Source of the DNA: an uncultured Allobosea sp.
GTDB lineage: Bacteria > Pseudomonadota > Alphaproteobacteria > Rhizobiales > Beijerinckiaceae
Length of the DNA stretch: 64,000 bases
NCBI RefSeq assembly: GCF_945957345.1
Contig: NZ_CAMFKW010000011.1
Span: 1 to 64,000 of the forward strand
Direction of reading: 5' to 3'
Numbering within the stretch: position 1 is the first letter of the stretch; the number at the start of each line of letters is the position of its first letter. A program made the position numbers and the translations under genes. The notes beneath the pieces were generated by a model, which was not told where the DNA came from, did not search any database, and was given only the letters and a program-made list of their open reading frames with translations. This document shows positions 37,225 to 45,788 of this stretch, piece after piece.

Positions 37225-38250
37225 CTATCGCAGCGGCGGCGCGTAGAGGACGCCGCCCATGCTCCAGAGCTGGTTCAGCCCGCGCGGGATGCCGAGCTTC
37301 GAGCCGGTGCCGAGATTGCGTTCATAGATCTCGGCATAGTTGCCGCCTGCCTTGACGGCGCGAACCGCCCAGTCGGCCTCGAGGCCGAGCGCCTTGCCGA
37401 AGCCGCCCTCGGCACCGACGAAGCGGCGCACATCCGGCTTCGCCGATTTCAGCGCGTCGTCGAGATTGGTGCTGGAAACCCCGAGCTCCTCGGCATTGAT
37501 CAGCGCGAAATTCACCCATTTCACCAGGGTGAACCATGGGAAGTCGTCGCTGCGCACCACCGGCCCGAGCGGTTCCTTCGAGATGACGTCCGGAAGCACG
37601 ATCGCATCGGCCGGCTTGGCGAGCCGGAGCCGGTCGCCATGCAGCGCCGACTGGTCGCGGGTCAGCACATCGCATTGCCCGCCCTCGAAGGCCGCGAAAG
37701 CCTCCGCGGCGCTCGGATAAACCTTCTCCTCATAGGTCATCGAATTGGCCTTGAAGAAATCCGCAAGGTTGAGCTGGGTCGTGGTACCGGCCTCGACGCA
37801 GATCTTGGACTTGTCGAGCGACAGCGCGGTATCGACCTTGAGCGCGCGCTTCGCCAGGAAGCCCTGGCCGTCATGGTAGGTGATGCCCGCGAAGGCCAGC
37901 CCGAGCTCGGCCTCGCGGCCGAGCGTCCAGGTCGAGTTGCGTGCCAGCAGGTCGACCTTGCCACCTTTCAGCGCATCGAAGCGCTGACTCGCCGAGAGCG
38001 GGGTGAAGGCGACCTTGCCCGCATCCCCCAGCACGACCGCCGCCACCGCGCGGCAGAAATCGGCATCGAAGCCGCGCCAGTTGCCTTGCGCGTCCTTCTC
38101 GGAGAAACCGGTCACGCCCTCGCTCACGCCGCATTGCAGCGTGCCGCGCTGCTTCACGCTGTCGAGCGTACCGGCGCCGGCCGGAACGGCGAAGCCGGCG
38201 AGAAGCGCGAAACCGAGACCGCTGCGACGAATCCAGGGGGTCTTCGACAT
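37225..38250 (-). CDS. Amino-acid ABC substrate-binding protein (AapJ-type)
   Basis: A 341-residue periplasmic binding protein of the general L-amino-acid (AapJ/BztA) class. After the signal (GFALLAGFAVPAGA) come TLDSVKQRGTLQCGVSEGVTG, WRGFDADFCRAVAAVVLGD and VDLLARNSTWTLGREAE. Later segments are CDVLTRDQSAL and EAGTTTQLN, and it ends near GINRGLNQLW-like residues. The length matches AapJ. No aapQMP permease or ATPase genes adjoin it, so it is an orphan copy. The start at 38250 begins the signal; an upstream ATG at 38298 overlaps the L,D-transpeptidase gene end. Confidence 0.92.
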   Translation of the reverse strand: MSKTPWIRRSGLGFALLAGFAVPAGAGTLDSVKQRGTLQCGVSEGVTGFSEKDAQGNWRGFDADFCRAVAAVVLGDAGKVAFTPLSASQRFDALKGGKVDLLARNSTWTLGREAELGLAFAGITYHDGQGFLAKRALKVDTALSLDKSKICVEAGTTTQLNLADFFKANSMTYEEKVYPSAAEAFAAFEGGQCDVLTRDQSALHGDRLRLAKPADAIVLPDVISKEPLGPVVRSDDFPWFTLVKWVNFALINAEELGVSSTNLDDALKSAKPDVRRFVGAEGGFGKALGLEADWAVRAVKAGGNYAEIYERNLGTGSKLGIPRGLNQLWSMGGVLYAPPLR

Positions 38251-38294
38251 GTCTGCCTGTCCCTTTTTCAGATCGACGGAAATGGCGGGGTCTG

Positions 38295-38924
38295 TCACAG
38301 CGTCGCCTTGTGGCGGATGATGACCTTGGTCCCGATCGGCACGCGGTCATAGAGATCGGCGATATCGCCGTTGGCGAGCCGGAAGCAGCCCGACGAGATC
38401 GCCTGACCGATCGTCTCCGGCTGGTTGGTGCCGTGGATGCGGAAAACCGTCGAGCCGAGATAGAGCGCGCGTGCGCCCATCGGGTTGCCGGGGCCGCCGG
38501 CCATGAAGCGCGGCAGATAGGGCTGGCGCTGCAGCATCTCCGGCGGCGGGCGCCAGTCCGGCCACTCGGCCTTGCGGCTGACCTGGACCTGGCCGGACCA
38601 GGTGAAGCCCTCGCGGCCGACACCGATGCCGTAGCGCAGGGCACGGCCATTGCCCTGCACCACGTAGAGGAAGCGCTCGGCCGAATGGATCACGACCGTG
38701 CCCGGCGCCTCGTTCGAGCGGAACAGCACCATCTGGCGGGCATATGGCCCGTCGGTGATCGTCGCCTCCTCGCCCGACACACGGCCTGGCTCGTCGCCGA
38801 TATCCATCGTCTCCTGCATCGCCGCCGGTGGGCGCGGCTGCGCCGAGGCCATCCCGGGCAAGGCGAGAAGCGATGCGAGCCCGAGGCCGGAGACCAGCAG
38901 GCCAGTGCGGATTGCGTGGTTCAT
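38295..38924 (-). CDS. L,D-transpeptidase (YkuD family)
   Basis: A 209-residue exported protein with a signal peptide ending near PGMASAQP and a YkuD catalytic domain in the second half. The active-site motif is complete: HGTNQPETIGQAISSGCFR, with catalytic His and Cys. These enzymes form 3-3 peptidoglycan cross-links or attach proteins to peptidoglycan; they are abundant in Hyphomicrobiales, where polar growth relies on them. The same strand carries a small lipoprotein gene upstream and the amino-acid binding protein downstream. Confidence 0.95.
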   Translation of the reverse strand: MNHAIRTGLLVSGLGLASLLALPGMASAQPRPPAAMQETMDIGDEPGRVSGEEATITDGPYARQMVLFRSNEAPGTVVIHSAERFLYVVQGNGRALRYGIGVGREGFTWSGQVQVSRKAEWPDWRPPPEMLQRQPYLPRFMAGGPGNPMGARALYLGSTVFRIHGTNQPETIGQAISSGCFRLANGDIADLYDRVPIGTKVIIRHKATL

Positions 38925-38938
38925 CTCAGCGCCTCCGT

Positions 38939-39451
38939 TCAGCCGCAGCGGCTGTAGATGAAGGTTCCATAGCGGGCGTTGGCATCGGGATCGACGAAGC
39001 GCGCCACGAACTCCTTCGGTTTGACCGACAGCAATTCGCGATCCTGCGGATCGCCCGCCGGGGCCTCGAAGCCGAGATAGGTCTTGCCACCAGGCCCTGC
39101 CTTCAGCCGGAGCTCATAGAGCTTGGGATCATCGGCTACATGCATCATCACCCCGTCGCCGGAGCCTTTTGCGATGACATAGGGTTGCTTGCACTGGCTG
39201 CGCGCCTCGGCTTCCGTCCGCTTGCGGTCCTTCTCCGTGTGGAAGGAGGCGACGCCCCAGCGCCCGACCAAGGCATCCCGCGAGACATTCGCCGGAGCCG
39301 GGGCGGATGCGCCGACAGCACCGCCGCTCGCGATGGGCGGCAGGCTCTCGCCACCGCCGCAGCCTGCGAGAAGGAAGGGCAAGACGACGCCGCATGCCAC
39401 GGCGCCGACAGTCGACCATCTTATGTCCTGGAAGCGTGCAAGCTCGATCAT
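38939..39451 (-). CDS. Hypothetical lipoprotein
   Basis: A 170-residue protein with a lipoprotein signal (VACGVVLPFLLAGCGGG, lipobox LAGC with Cys near residue 31) and a Ser/Pro/Ala linker. A conserved-looking domain follows with VGRWGVASFHTEKDRKRTE, paired cysteines (Cys near 87 and near the C-terminus) and the ending YGTFIYSRCG. Similar lipoproteins are found in Rhizobiales but the role is unknown. AAGGAGGGGG precedes the start at 39451. The adjacent L,D-transpeptidase hints at an envelope role. Confidence 0.78.
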   Translation of the reverse strand: MIELARFQDIRWSTVGAVACGVVLPFLLAGCGGGESLPPIASGGAVGASAPAPANVSRDALVGRWGVASFHTEKDRKRTEAEARSQCKQPYVIAKGSGDGVMMHVADDPKLYELRLKAGPGGKTYLGFEAPAGDPQDRELLSVKPKEFVARFVDPDANARYGTFIYSRCG

Positions 39452-39878
39452 CGGCGTCCCCCTCCTTGCAACACGATAGCCCGTGCGGCACGGCCTGCGC
39501 GCCCGGTATCCCAGGTCGTCGAGGTCGGCGGCAAGCCGCGCTCCGGCCGTCCACCTTTCCCGCAAGCGAAACGGGACATCGCATGAGAGCCGCAAAGGAC
39601 GCTCCGATCAAGCCCGGCCGCGAGCGGAAGCCCTGCCGGCTCCCCTGACCACGCAACAGGCCAGCACAAGGGGACAACGTCGGATATCGAGGACGGGCCG
39701 TTGTCAGCGGCTCCGGTGGAGCCGCCAACATGCGCGGCAATCGCCCCGGCCGGCTGCGCGGCCGCCGGCGAAACGACAACCGGAGACTGCAACAGAGCTG
39801 CGGTCGCGGGCTCAACGCGGCTTCGACATGGTGACGCGCGTGGGCCGTCTGCTCCGTCAGGAGACCGTCATCGCTGCA
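39452..39878. other. Stretch without convincing genes
   Basis: About 430 bases in which all frames give Arg- or Pro-rich, low-complexity translations with no domain. It separates the lipoprotein gene from a zone of gene remnants and may be decayed coding sequence. Confidence 0.45.
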
Positions 39879-40121
39879 TCAGCGCGACAATATCCCCACG
39901 CGATCGAGAGCGGTGGCGAAACCCCGGAGCGAGATGGAGAATGGTGCAGCCGCGCCATCATTGGTCGCCGCTTCGATCTTCAGCGCAGTGCCGGTCCGCG
40001 GGGCCAGCACGGTCGGCGCATCGAAGCTGACGGCGACCAGACAGCCGCCAGGCAGGCACGTGCGGAATCGCATCGGCTGCGCCGTCAGTTTCTCGTCGAC
40101 CTGGAAGCGAACATCGCATCC
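39879..40121 (-). pseudogene. Invasion-associated locus B (IalB) C-terminal remnant
   Basis: The minus-strand frame from about 40121 to the stop at 39879 reads FQVDEKLTAQPMRFRTCLP, then GGCLVAVSFDAPTV and finally PFSISLRGFATALDRV. These are the conserved C-terminal features of IalB proteins: two Cys in FRTCLPGGC and the closing SLKGF-like motif. The N-terminal half and signal peptide are missing; upstream residues in this frame are not IalB-like. It is best read as a truncated gene. Confidence 0.65.
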
Positions 40122-40273
40122 GTCTGCCCGGCGATCGGAAACAGCGCGACGATGTTCGTCAGGATGAGGGAACGGGAACGATGATCCATGGAGCCTTCAG
40201 AACCTGACGCTGAAATTGGCCCAGGCCGACTTGATGGTCTTCCCACCGTCGACGGAGACCTCGTGGTCCTCTC

Positions 40274-40426
40274 CTCCAGGTCGATCTGGATATTGTCCCG
40301 GTCGGCAGGGCGGAACTGCAGCCCGCCGACATGGCGTGCCACGAAATCATACACGAAGGCCATCTGCTCCCGGCGCGGAACATCCTCGGTCCGCAAACGC
40401 ATCATGGGGAACGGCGCTGCCGTCAC
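40274..40426 (-). pseudogene. AraC-family regulator N-terminal remnant
   Basis: A GTG at 40426 overlaps the stop of the alpha/beta hydrolase gene (GTGA). It begins a frame reading LRTEDVPRREQMAFVYDFVARH and VGGLQFRPADRDNIQIDLE, which resembles the start of AraC-binding-like (PF14525) domains. After about 51 codons the frame becomes low-complexity and no AraC helix-turn-helix follows, so only the first sixth of such a regulator remains. Confidence 0.5.
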
Positions 40427-41085
40427 GGCCCTCTCCCGCGCGAGGGATGCTCAGCCGGCGAGCAGCAACGCCCGGCCCAAGCGGAGGCCATCTCGGCCAT
40501 GGTTCCCAGGTGATCGGCCGCCAAAAAACCGGAAACGCGCTTGCGGGGCTTGAGATCGTGGTCGCCATCCTCCAGCCAGAGCATCTCGATCTGCGGCGAG
40601 AGCCTGTAAGCTGCAACCTCCTCCCGGGTGCCGAATTCGTCGCGCGTTCCTTGCACGATCAGGGTCGGCGTCCGGAGATCGGCGAGATGCGCGGTCCGCA
40701 ATTGCTCCGGCTTGCCGGGCGGGTGGAAGGGATAGCCGAGGCACAGCAGGCCGCAGATCCGGCCTTGCGCGAACAGCGCGTCGGCCACCATGCTCGCGAC
40801 GCGGCCCCCCATCGACTTGCCGCCGATGAACAGCGGCCCCGTGGCGCCCAATGTATCGACAGCAGCGAGATATTGCGGATTGAGCTTCTCGGCCCGCGGC
40901 GGCGGCGGTCGTCCGCCGCTTCGCCGCCCCGCCATATAGTCGAACTCGAACCGGGCGACGCGAAAGCCCGCCTCGGCCAGCGCCCTAGCCGCCGCCGTCA
41001 TCGACAACGAATCCATGGGAGCACCGGCCCCATGCGCCAGCAGGACGGTCATGGCGGCTTGCTCGGGGCCATCGAAAAGAAACAT
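40423..41085 (-). CDS. Alpha/beta hydrolase (KANL3/Tex30-like)
   Basis: A 220-residue cytoplasmic alpha/beta hydrolase. The oxyanion region reads VLLAHGAGAPMDS near residue 14, the nucleophile elbow is GGKSMGGR (Ser near residue 91), and a late Asp (TRDEF) and His (DGDHDL) complete the triad. Proteins of this type are small esterase-like enzymes of unknown substrate. The C-terminal end overlaps the AraC remnant start. No ribosome site stands out, so the start is accepted as the only one before the first strand. Confidence 0.87.
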   Translation of the reverse strand: MFLFDGPEQAAMTVLLAHGAGAPMDSLSMTAAARALAEAGFRVARFEFDYMAGRRSGGRPPPPRAEKLNPQYLAAVDTLGATGPLFIGGKSMGGRVASMVADALFAQGRICGLLCLGYPFHPPGKPEQLRTAHLADLRTPTLIVQGTRDEFGTREEVAAYRLSPQIEMLWLEDGDHDLKPRKRVSGFLAADHLGTMAEMASAWAGRCCSPAEHPSRGRGP

Positions 41086-41186
41086 CGTGCCGCCCTGCTT
41101 CGCCGGACCGGATGCTCTGGTTCCGGTCGCCTTCGGCGCGACAGCCTAATTGACCTGGATAGCGCCCGATAGCCCTGCCGCGGGAC

Positions 41187-42656
41187 CTAGGTCCCGCAGA
41201 ACGTCGCCAGCACACGTTCATGCATTTCTGGCGGACGGGCATAGTTCTCGCGGCCCGGCTGCGCCTCGAAAGGCCGGGCGAGCACATCGATCAGGACTTC
41301 GAACGGACCGAAATCGCCACGCTCGACCGCCGCCTCGATGGCTGCTTCGACGAGATGATTGCGCGGGATGAACAGTGGGTTGACCTTCAGCATCGCACCG
41401 CGCCGCGTCTCGGCCGATGCGGTCTCCCGGAGCAGCCGCTGGCACCAGCGGCCCTCCCAGGCTTCGAACACGGCCGGGTCGCTGAACAGGCTGCGGCAGG
41501 CATCCGCGCTGTCCTGCGCGGCTTCCTCGCTCAAACGCCGGAAGACCAGCGTGAAATCGGCCTCGCCCTGCTGCATCGCCTCCAGCAGCGATCGGATCAG
41601 CTCGACATCCTCCGCCTCTTCCGTGGCGAGGCCGAGCTTGCGACGGAAACCCGCGATCAGATGCACCTGGAACTGCGGATCGAACCGGTCGAGCGCCGCC
41701 TGTGCGATCGGTACGGCCTTGTCGATATCCGCGTCCAGCAGCGGCAACAGCGTCTCGGCGAAGCGGGTGAGGTTCCAGCGCGCGATCGGCGGCTGGTTGG
41801 CATAGGCATAGCGGCCGTGCTCGTCGATCGAACTGAACACCGTCGTCGGATGATAGGCATCCATGAAGGCGCAGGGGCCGTAATCGATGGTTTCCCCAGC
41901 GATCGACATGTTGTCGGTGTTCATCACGCCGTGGATGAAACCGATCGTCATCCATTGCGCGATAAGCGCGGCCTGCGTAGCGACCACGGCTTCGAGCAAA
42001 GCGAGATAGCGTCCCTCGCCGGAGCAGGCCGGATAATGCCTGCTGATGACATGGTCGGCGAGCAGGCGCAGGGCCTCGACATCGCCGCGCGCGGCGAAGA
42101 ACTGGAAGGTGCCGATCCGGATATGGCTTGAGGCGACGCGGGTGAGCACGGCGCCGGGCAGCAAGGTCTCGCGCCGGACGGCCTCGCCCGTCAGCACCGC
42201 CGCGAGCGCCCGCGTCGTTGGAATCCCCAACGCCGCCATCGCCTCGCTCACGATATATTCGCGCAACACCGGCCCGAGCGCCGCACGGCCGTCGCCGCGG
42301 CGCGAGAACGGGGTCGGGCCCGCTCCCTTGAGCTGGAGGTCGTAGCGCTTGCCATCCTGGTCGATGATCTCGCCGAGCAGGATGGCGCGCCCGTCGCCGA
42401 GCTGCGGGCTGAACCCGCCGAACTGATGGCCGGCATAGGCCGTCGCGATTGAAGCCGCACCGGCCAGCATACCATTGCCGGCCAGCATTGCGATGCCCTC
42501 CGGCCCCTTCAGCCAGTCGGGATCGAGCCCAAGCCGCGAGGCAAGCGGTTCGTTCAGCCGGATCAGCCGGGGCGCAGCGACAGGGGTCGGCGCGACCTCG
42601 GCGTAAAAGCGCGGCGGCAGGCGCGCATAGGAATTGTCGAAGGCGATCGGGTTCAT
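41187..42656 (-). CDS. selO: Protein adenylyltransferase SelO (YdiU/UPF0061)
   Basis: A 489-residue pseudokinase that transfers AMP from ATP to Ser, Thr or Tyr of target proteins, linked to redox control. Conserved parts are [33 protein letters not shown], the nucleotide-binding [19 protein letters not shown] with the key Lys and Arg, and [20 protein letters not shown] with metal-binding residues. Unlike mitochondrial SelO it has no selenocysteine, and the protein ends with an ordinary Cys-Gly-Thr. A perfect 18-base palindrome (41180-41197) overlaps its stop codon. Confidence 0.96.
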   Translation of the reverse strand: MNPIAFDNSYARLPPRFYAEVAPTPVAAPRLIRLNEPLASRLGLDPDWLKGPEGIAMLAGNGMLAGAASIATAYAGHQFGGFSPQLGDGRAILLGEIIDQDGKRYDLQLKGAGPTPFSRRGDGRAALGPVLREYIVSEAMAALGIPTTRALAAVLTGEAVRRETLLPGAVLTRVASSHIRIGTFQFFAARGDVEALRLLADHVISRHYPACSGEGRYLALLEAVVATQAALIAQWMTIGFIHGVMNTDNMSIAGETIDYGPCAFMDAYHPTTVFSSIDEHGRYAYANQPPIARWNLTRFAETLLPLLDADIDKAVPIAQAALDRFDPQFQVHLIAGFRRKLGLATEEAEDVELIRSLLEAMQQGEADFTLVFRRLSEEAAQDSADACRSLFSDPAVFEAWEGRWCQRLLRETASAETRRGAMLKVNPLFIPRNHLVEAAIEAAVERGDFGPFEVLIDVLARPFEAQPGRENYARPPEMHERVLATFCGT

Positions 42657-42759
42657 CGACCGAATATGGGCGCGGCAGGCAGCAGCGCAACACGGAAAGC
42701 TGCGCTTTTGCCCCGAGAGGATGCCCGGCTCAGCGCACAGCTATCCGGCGTCAGGGCCC

Positions 42760-43509
42760 TTACGGCCCGACGAGCTGGCCGCCATCGACGACGATGCTCT
42801 GCCCGGTGACCCAGCTCGCCTTGCTCGAAGCGAGGAAGAGCACGACCTCGGCGATCTCCTCCGGCTTGCCCATCCGCCCGAAGGGGATCGTCGCCAGCGT
42901 CGCGTTGTAGAGCTCCGGATTGGAGGTCTTCCGGTTCTCCCAGGAGCCGCCGGGGAACTCTATTGAGCCCGGCGCGACGCAATTCACGCGGATGCCCTTG
43001 CGCGCCAGCATCTTCGCCTGGCTGCCGGTATAGTGCATCACGGCCGCCTTGATCGCGCCATAGGGCGCGGAGCGCGCCGAGGCCCGCAGGGCCGAGATCG
43101 ACGAGATGTTGACGATCGACGAGCCCGGCTGGAGATGCGGGATCGCCGCATGGCTGCCGCGCACCACCGCCATCATGTCGACGCTGAGCGACGCCGCCCA
43201 GCCCTCTTCGTCGTCGCTCTGGCCGAAACCCGAGGCATTGTTGACGAGAATGTCGAGCCCACCGAGCGCCTTCACGGCTTGCGGCACATAGGCCTCGATC
43301 TGGCCGGCATCCGCGAGATCGACGCTGGCCGCATGCGCGGTGACGCCCAGCGCCTCGATCTCCTTGCGCGTCGCCTCCAGCGGCCCGGCGCTGCGGGCGC
43401 AGATCGAGACGGCCGCCCCGCCCGCGGCAAAGCCCAGCGCGATCGAACGGCCGATACCGCGGCTGCCGCCCATGACGATCACGCGTTTGCCGTTGAATTC
43501 CTTGGCCAT
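42760..43509 (-). CDS. Short-chain dehydrogenase/reductase
   Basis: A 249-residue classical SDR with the glycine-rich GGSRGIGRS near residue 14, NNASGFGQS, and the catalytic pair in YGAIKAAVMHY. FGRMGKPEEIAEVVLFLAS and the final VDGGQLVGP are also typical. The cofactor is probably NAD(P)H; the substrate is unknown. It sits between selO and the caspase locus on the same strand, with 110 bases to the caspase-type gene, so it is probably a separate unit. Confidence 0.92.
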   Translation of the reverse strand: MAKEFNGKRVIVMGGSRGIGRSIALGFAAGGAAVSICARSAGPLEATRKEIEALGVTAHAASVDLADAGQIEAYVPQAVKALGGLDILVNNASGFGQSDDEEGWAASLSVDMMAVVRGSHAAIPHLQPGSSIVNISSISALRASARSAPYGAIKAAVMHYTGSQAKMLARKGIRVNCVAPGSIEFPGGSWENRKTSNPELYNATLATIPFGRMGKPEEIAEVVLFLASSKASWVTGQSIVVDGGQLVGP

Positions 43510-43619
43510 GCCGGCCTCCCCTTCCTGATTGATTCCCGATCCTTATTGCCGGCGGGAAGGGGCGCGCTTCAAGGCAGGCGGCACGCATGCCGCCCCTGCG
43601 CTTCAGGGAGGAACATCGT

Positions 43620-45323
43620 CTAGCGATCCCGCGCGACGCGGAATCCGTTGGTGTAGAAGCGCACATCGGCCTCGTATTTGAAGCGCGCGGCCGAGCGCAG
43701 ATAGCGTGGATCATTGTTGAACGAACCGCCCCGCAGCACGCGCTCGCGGCAATTTGCGACCGTATAGGCGCTGCCGTCGCGGGGCGCGTTGCGATAGCTC
43801 TCGCTCCAGCAATCGGCGACCCATTCGGCGGCATTGCCGGCCATGTCGTAGAGCCCGAAGGCATTGGCCGGGAACTGTCCGACCGGAACGGTGTTGCCGC
43901 GCTTCTGATCGTTGCAGCCGAGGCAGTTGGCGCGCTCCTTCAACAGGGTCTGGCCCCAGGGGTAGGTCGTCGTCGTGCCGGCGCGTGCGGCATATTCCCA
44001 TTCGCTCTCGGTCGGCAAGCGATAGGCCTTGCCTGTTCGGGCGGAGAGCCAGGTGAGATAGGCATTCGCATCGTTCCAATGGATGTCCGTGACCGGCCGC
44101 TTCCCGCGCCCGAGCCCGCGATCATCCGGACGGTAGTTGCAGCCGCCCTGATCGATGCAGAGATCCCATTCCTCGAAGCTCACCTCGCGCGCGCCGAGAT
44201 AGAAGCCGCGGATGCTCACCGGATGCACCGGCTTCTCGAATTCATAGAGGTCGTTCGAGCCCATCTGGAAGCTGCCGGCGGGGATCGCAACCAGCTCCGG
44301 ACAGCCCACGCAATCGCGCTGCGGCGCGCCGGCGGCCGGTTGTTGAGGCGCTGCCGGCGGCGTGGCCACTGCAACGGCGGTGGGAGCCGGCGCGGCCGGG
44401 CCGGCACGATATTCCTGCTCCCGCGTGCGAGCGAGCGAGGCGAAGCGCCCATTCGGATAGGCATCGAGATAGGCACGGTATTCCGCGGCGTTGCGGCTGT
44501 TGCGGATCGATTCCCAGAAGGCGAGGTCGTAGGCCGCATCCTGCGTCGCCCCTGGCGTCTGGGGCGGCGGGATGACGGCGCGGCTGCCTTGCGCCACCGC
44601 AACCGGCTGGAAGACCGGCGTGACGATAAGCCCTCTCGGTGGCTCAGCCGAGAGCCAGATCTGCTGGCTGCGCCGGGTTTCACGCGAAACCGTATCCCGT
44701 ACCTGCTTCACCGCCTGCGCCATCTCCAGCCCCGGCGTCCGGATCGCCTTGAGCCAGGCATCGACGGCGCGATCGGGACCGCCCGGCAACGCCTTGCCCG
44801 GCGCCGTCGGGAACAGCACCGCGATCCCCTCCATCGCCTCGAGCGGCAGGAGCCCCTTGGCCTTGCCCAGCCAGGGATTGTCCCGGCCCGCATCGAGGAA
44901 GATCAGTGCGCTCGCCGGCCGGGCGACGATCAGCGGATCGACGATCTCGTCCAGATCGACCGCGCCCTCGGCACCGTTCTGCACCGGCAGCAGGAAATTG
45001 CGGCTCCGCTCCTGAATGGCATGGCCGCTATAGAACACCACGGCCTGCGCGCCGCGCCGAAGCTTGCCCGCGAAGCTGGCGATCGCCTGCCGCAACGCGT
45101 TACGGTCGGCATTCTCGACGGAAACGACATCGAAGCCGCCGGCGCTCAACGCCTGAGCGACAGAGCGCCCTTGCTGCGCGGCGCCGCCGATCAGCGCCCC
45201 CGGATAGGCCTCGTTGGCGATGACGAGCGCGACGCGCGCAGCCTCCCCCGGCTGCTGGGCAAGGCCGGAAGCGGCCAGCATCGGCAGCAGCACGACGGCG
45301 ATCAGGACGCGCAACCAGGCCAT
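43620..45323 (-). CDS. Exported pseudo-caspase fused to a SUMF1/FGE-like domain
   Basis: A 567-residue protein. After a signal peptide (LIAVVLLPMLAASGLAQ), residues 29-245 form a caspase p20-like domain: ARVALVIANEAY, then VVFYSGHAIQ with the catalytic His (101). The place of the catalytic Cys reads LDAGRDNP, with Gly146 (codon GGC) instead of Cys, so the peptidase is probably dead. A linker with FWESIRNSRNAAEYRAYLDAYP is followed by a Pro/Ala stretch. From about residue 340 comes a complete SUMF1 domain (VAIPAGSFQMGS, YRLPTESEWEYAARAGTTT, GNAAEWVADCW). It is the last gene of the minus-strand arm with DUF4399 genes upstream. Confidence 0.9.
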   Translation of the reverse strand: MAWLRVLIAVVLLPMLAASGLAQQPGEAARVALVIANEAYPGALIGGAAQQGRSVAQALSAGGFDVVSVENADRNALRQAIASFAGKLRRGAQAVVFYSGHAIQERSRNFLLPVQNGAEGAVDLDEIVDPLIVARPASALIFLDAGRDNPWLGKAKGLLPLEAMEGIAVLFPTAPGKALPGGPDRAVDAWLKAIRTPGLEMAQAVKQVRDTVSRETRRSQQIWLSAEPPRGLIVTPVFQPVAVAQGSRAVIPPPQTPGATQDAAYDLAFWESIRNSRNAAEYRAYLDAYPNGRFASLARTREQEYRAGPAAPAPTAVAVATPPAAPQQPAAGAPQRDCVGCPELVAIPAGSFQMGSNDLYEFEKPVHPVSIRGFYLGAREVSFEEWDLCIDQGGCNYRPDDRGLGRGKRPVTDIHWNDANAYLTWLSARTGKAYRLPTESEWEYAARAGTTTTYPWGQTLLKERANCLGCNDQKRGNTVPVGQFPANAFGLYDMAGNAAEWVADCWSESYRNAPRDGSAYTVANCRERVLRGGSFNNDPRYLRSAARFKYEADVRFYTNGFRVARDR

Positions 45324-45344
45324 CGTCGGACGGAAGCCCCTCAG

Positions 45345-45788
45345 CTAGCGGACATTGATCGTGATTTTCGGCGACATCACGGGCGGATTATGCGGCGTAT
45401 GGGTATAGTCGCCGAGCAGCAATTGCAGCGTGTGCCGGCCCTTCGGCAGCGTCACCACAACCTCGGTCTGGCCGTTGCCCAGATGGATATGATTGTAGTC
45501 GGACGGAATCGGCTGGTCCGGCGTTCCGGGCTCGGTATCGATCAGCAGATGGTGATGCCCGGTCCGCGCATGATCGACCCCGGCCGGCGCGACCCCCATG
45601 CCGCGCAGCCCGATACGCACGGTGAAGCGCTCCGGCACGCTCAGGCCGTCGATCGGGTAGTGGAAATAGACCTGCGCGCCCGGCGGAGCCGACTGGCGTG
45701 CTGGTGTTTGTGCGACGGTCTCTGCGACGAGGCCCTGCCAGGCCATCAGCGCGAAAAGGCACGTGATTGCGATGCGGGCTCGCGACAT
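45345..45788 (-). CDS. Exported DUF4399 protein, single domain
   Basis: A 147-residue exported protein with a signal peptide (ARIAITCLFALMAWQGLVAETVAQ) and one DUF4399 domain. It carries the family's His clusters, GHHHLLIDT and PSDYNHIHLGNGQTE, then HTLQLLLGDYTHTPHNPPVMS. The His pattern suggests metal binding, but the family has no known role. The ATG overlaps the stop of the three-domain paralogue (TGATG). A GTG one codon earlier is possible. The caspase-SUMF1 gene follows after 21 bases. Confidence 0.87.
   Translation of the reverse strand: MSRARIAITCLFALMAWQGLVAETVAQTPARQSAPPGAQVYFHYPIDGLSVPERFTVRIGLRGMGVAPAGVDHARTGHHHLLIDTEPGTPDQPIPSDYNHIHLGNGQTEVVVTLPKGRHTLQLLLGDYTHTPHNPPVMSPKITINVR

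Noticed and set aside
41180-41197. Perfect palindrome GCGGGACCTAGGTCCCGC overlapping the selO stop
   Set aside because: It could be a stop signal or operator, but with no T-run and no target gene nearby there is too little to call a function.
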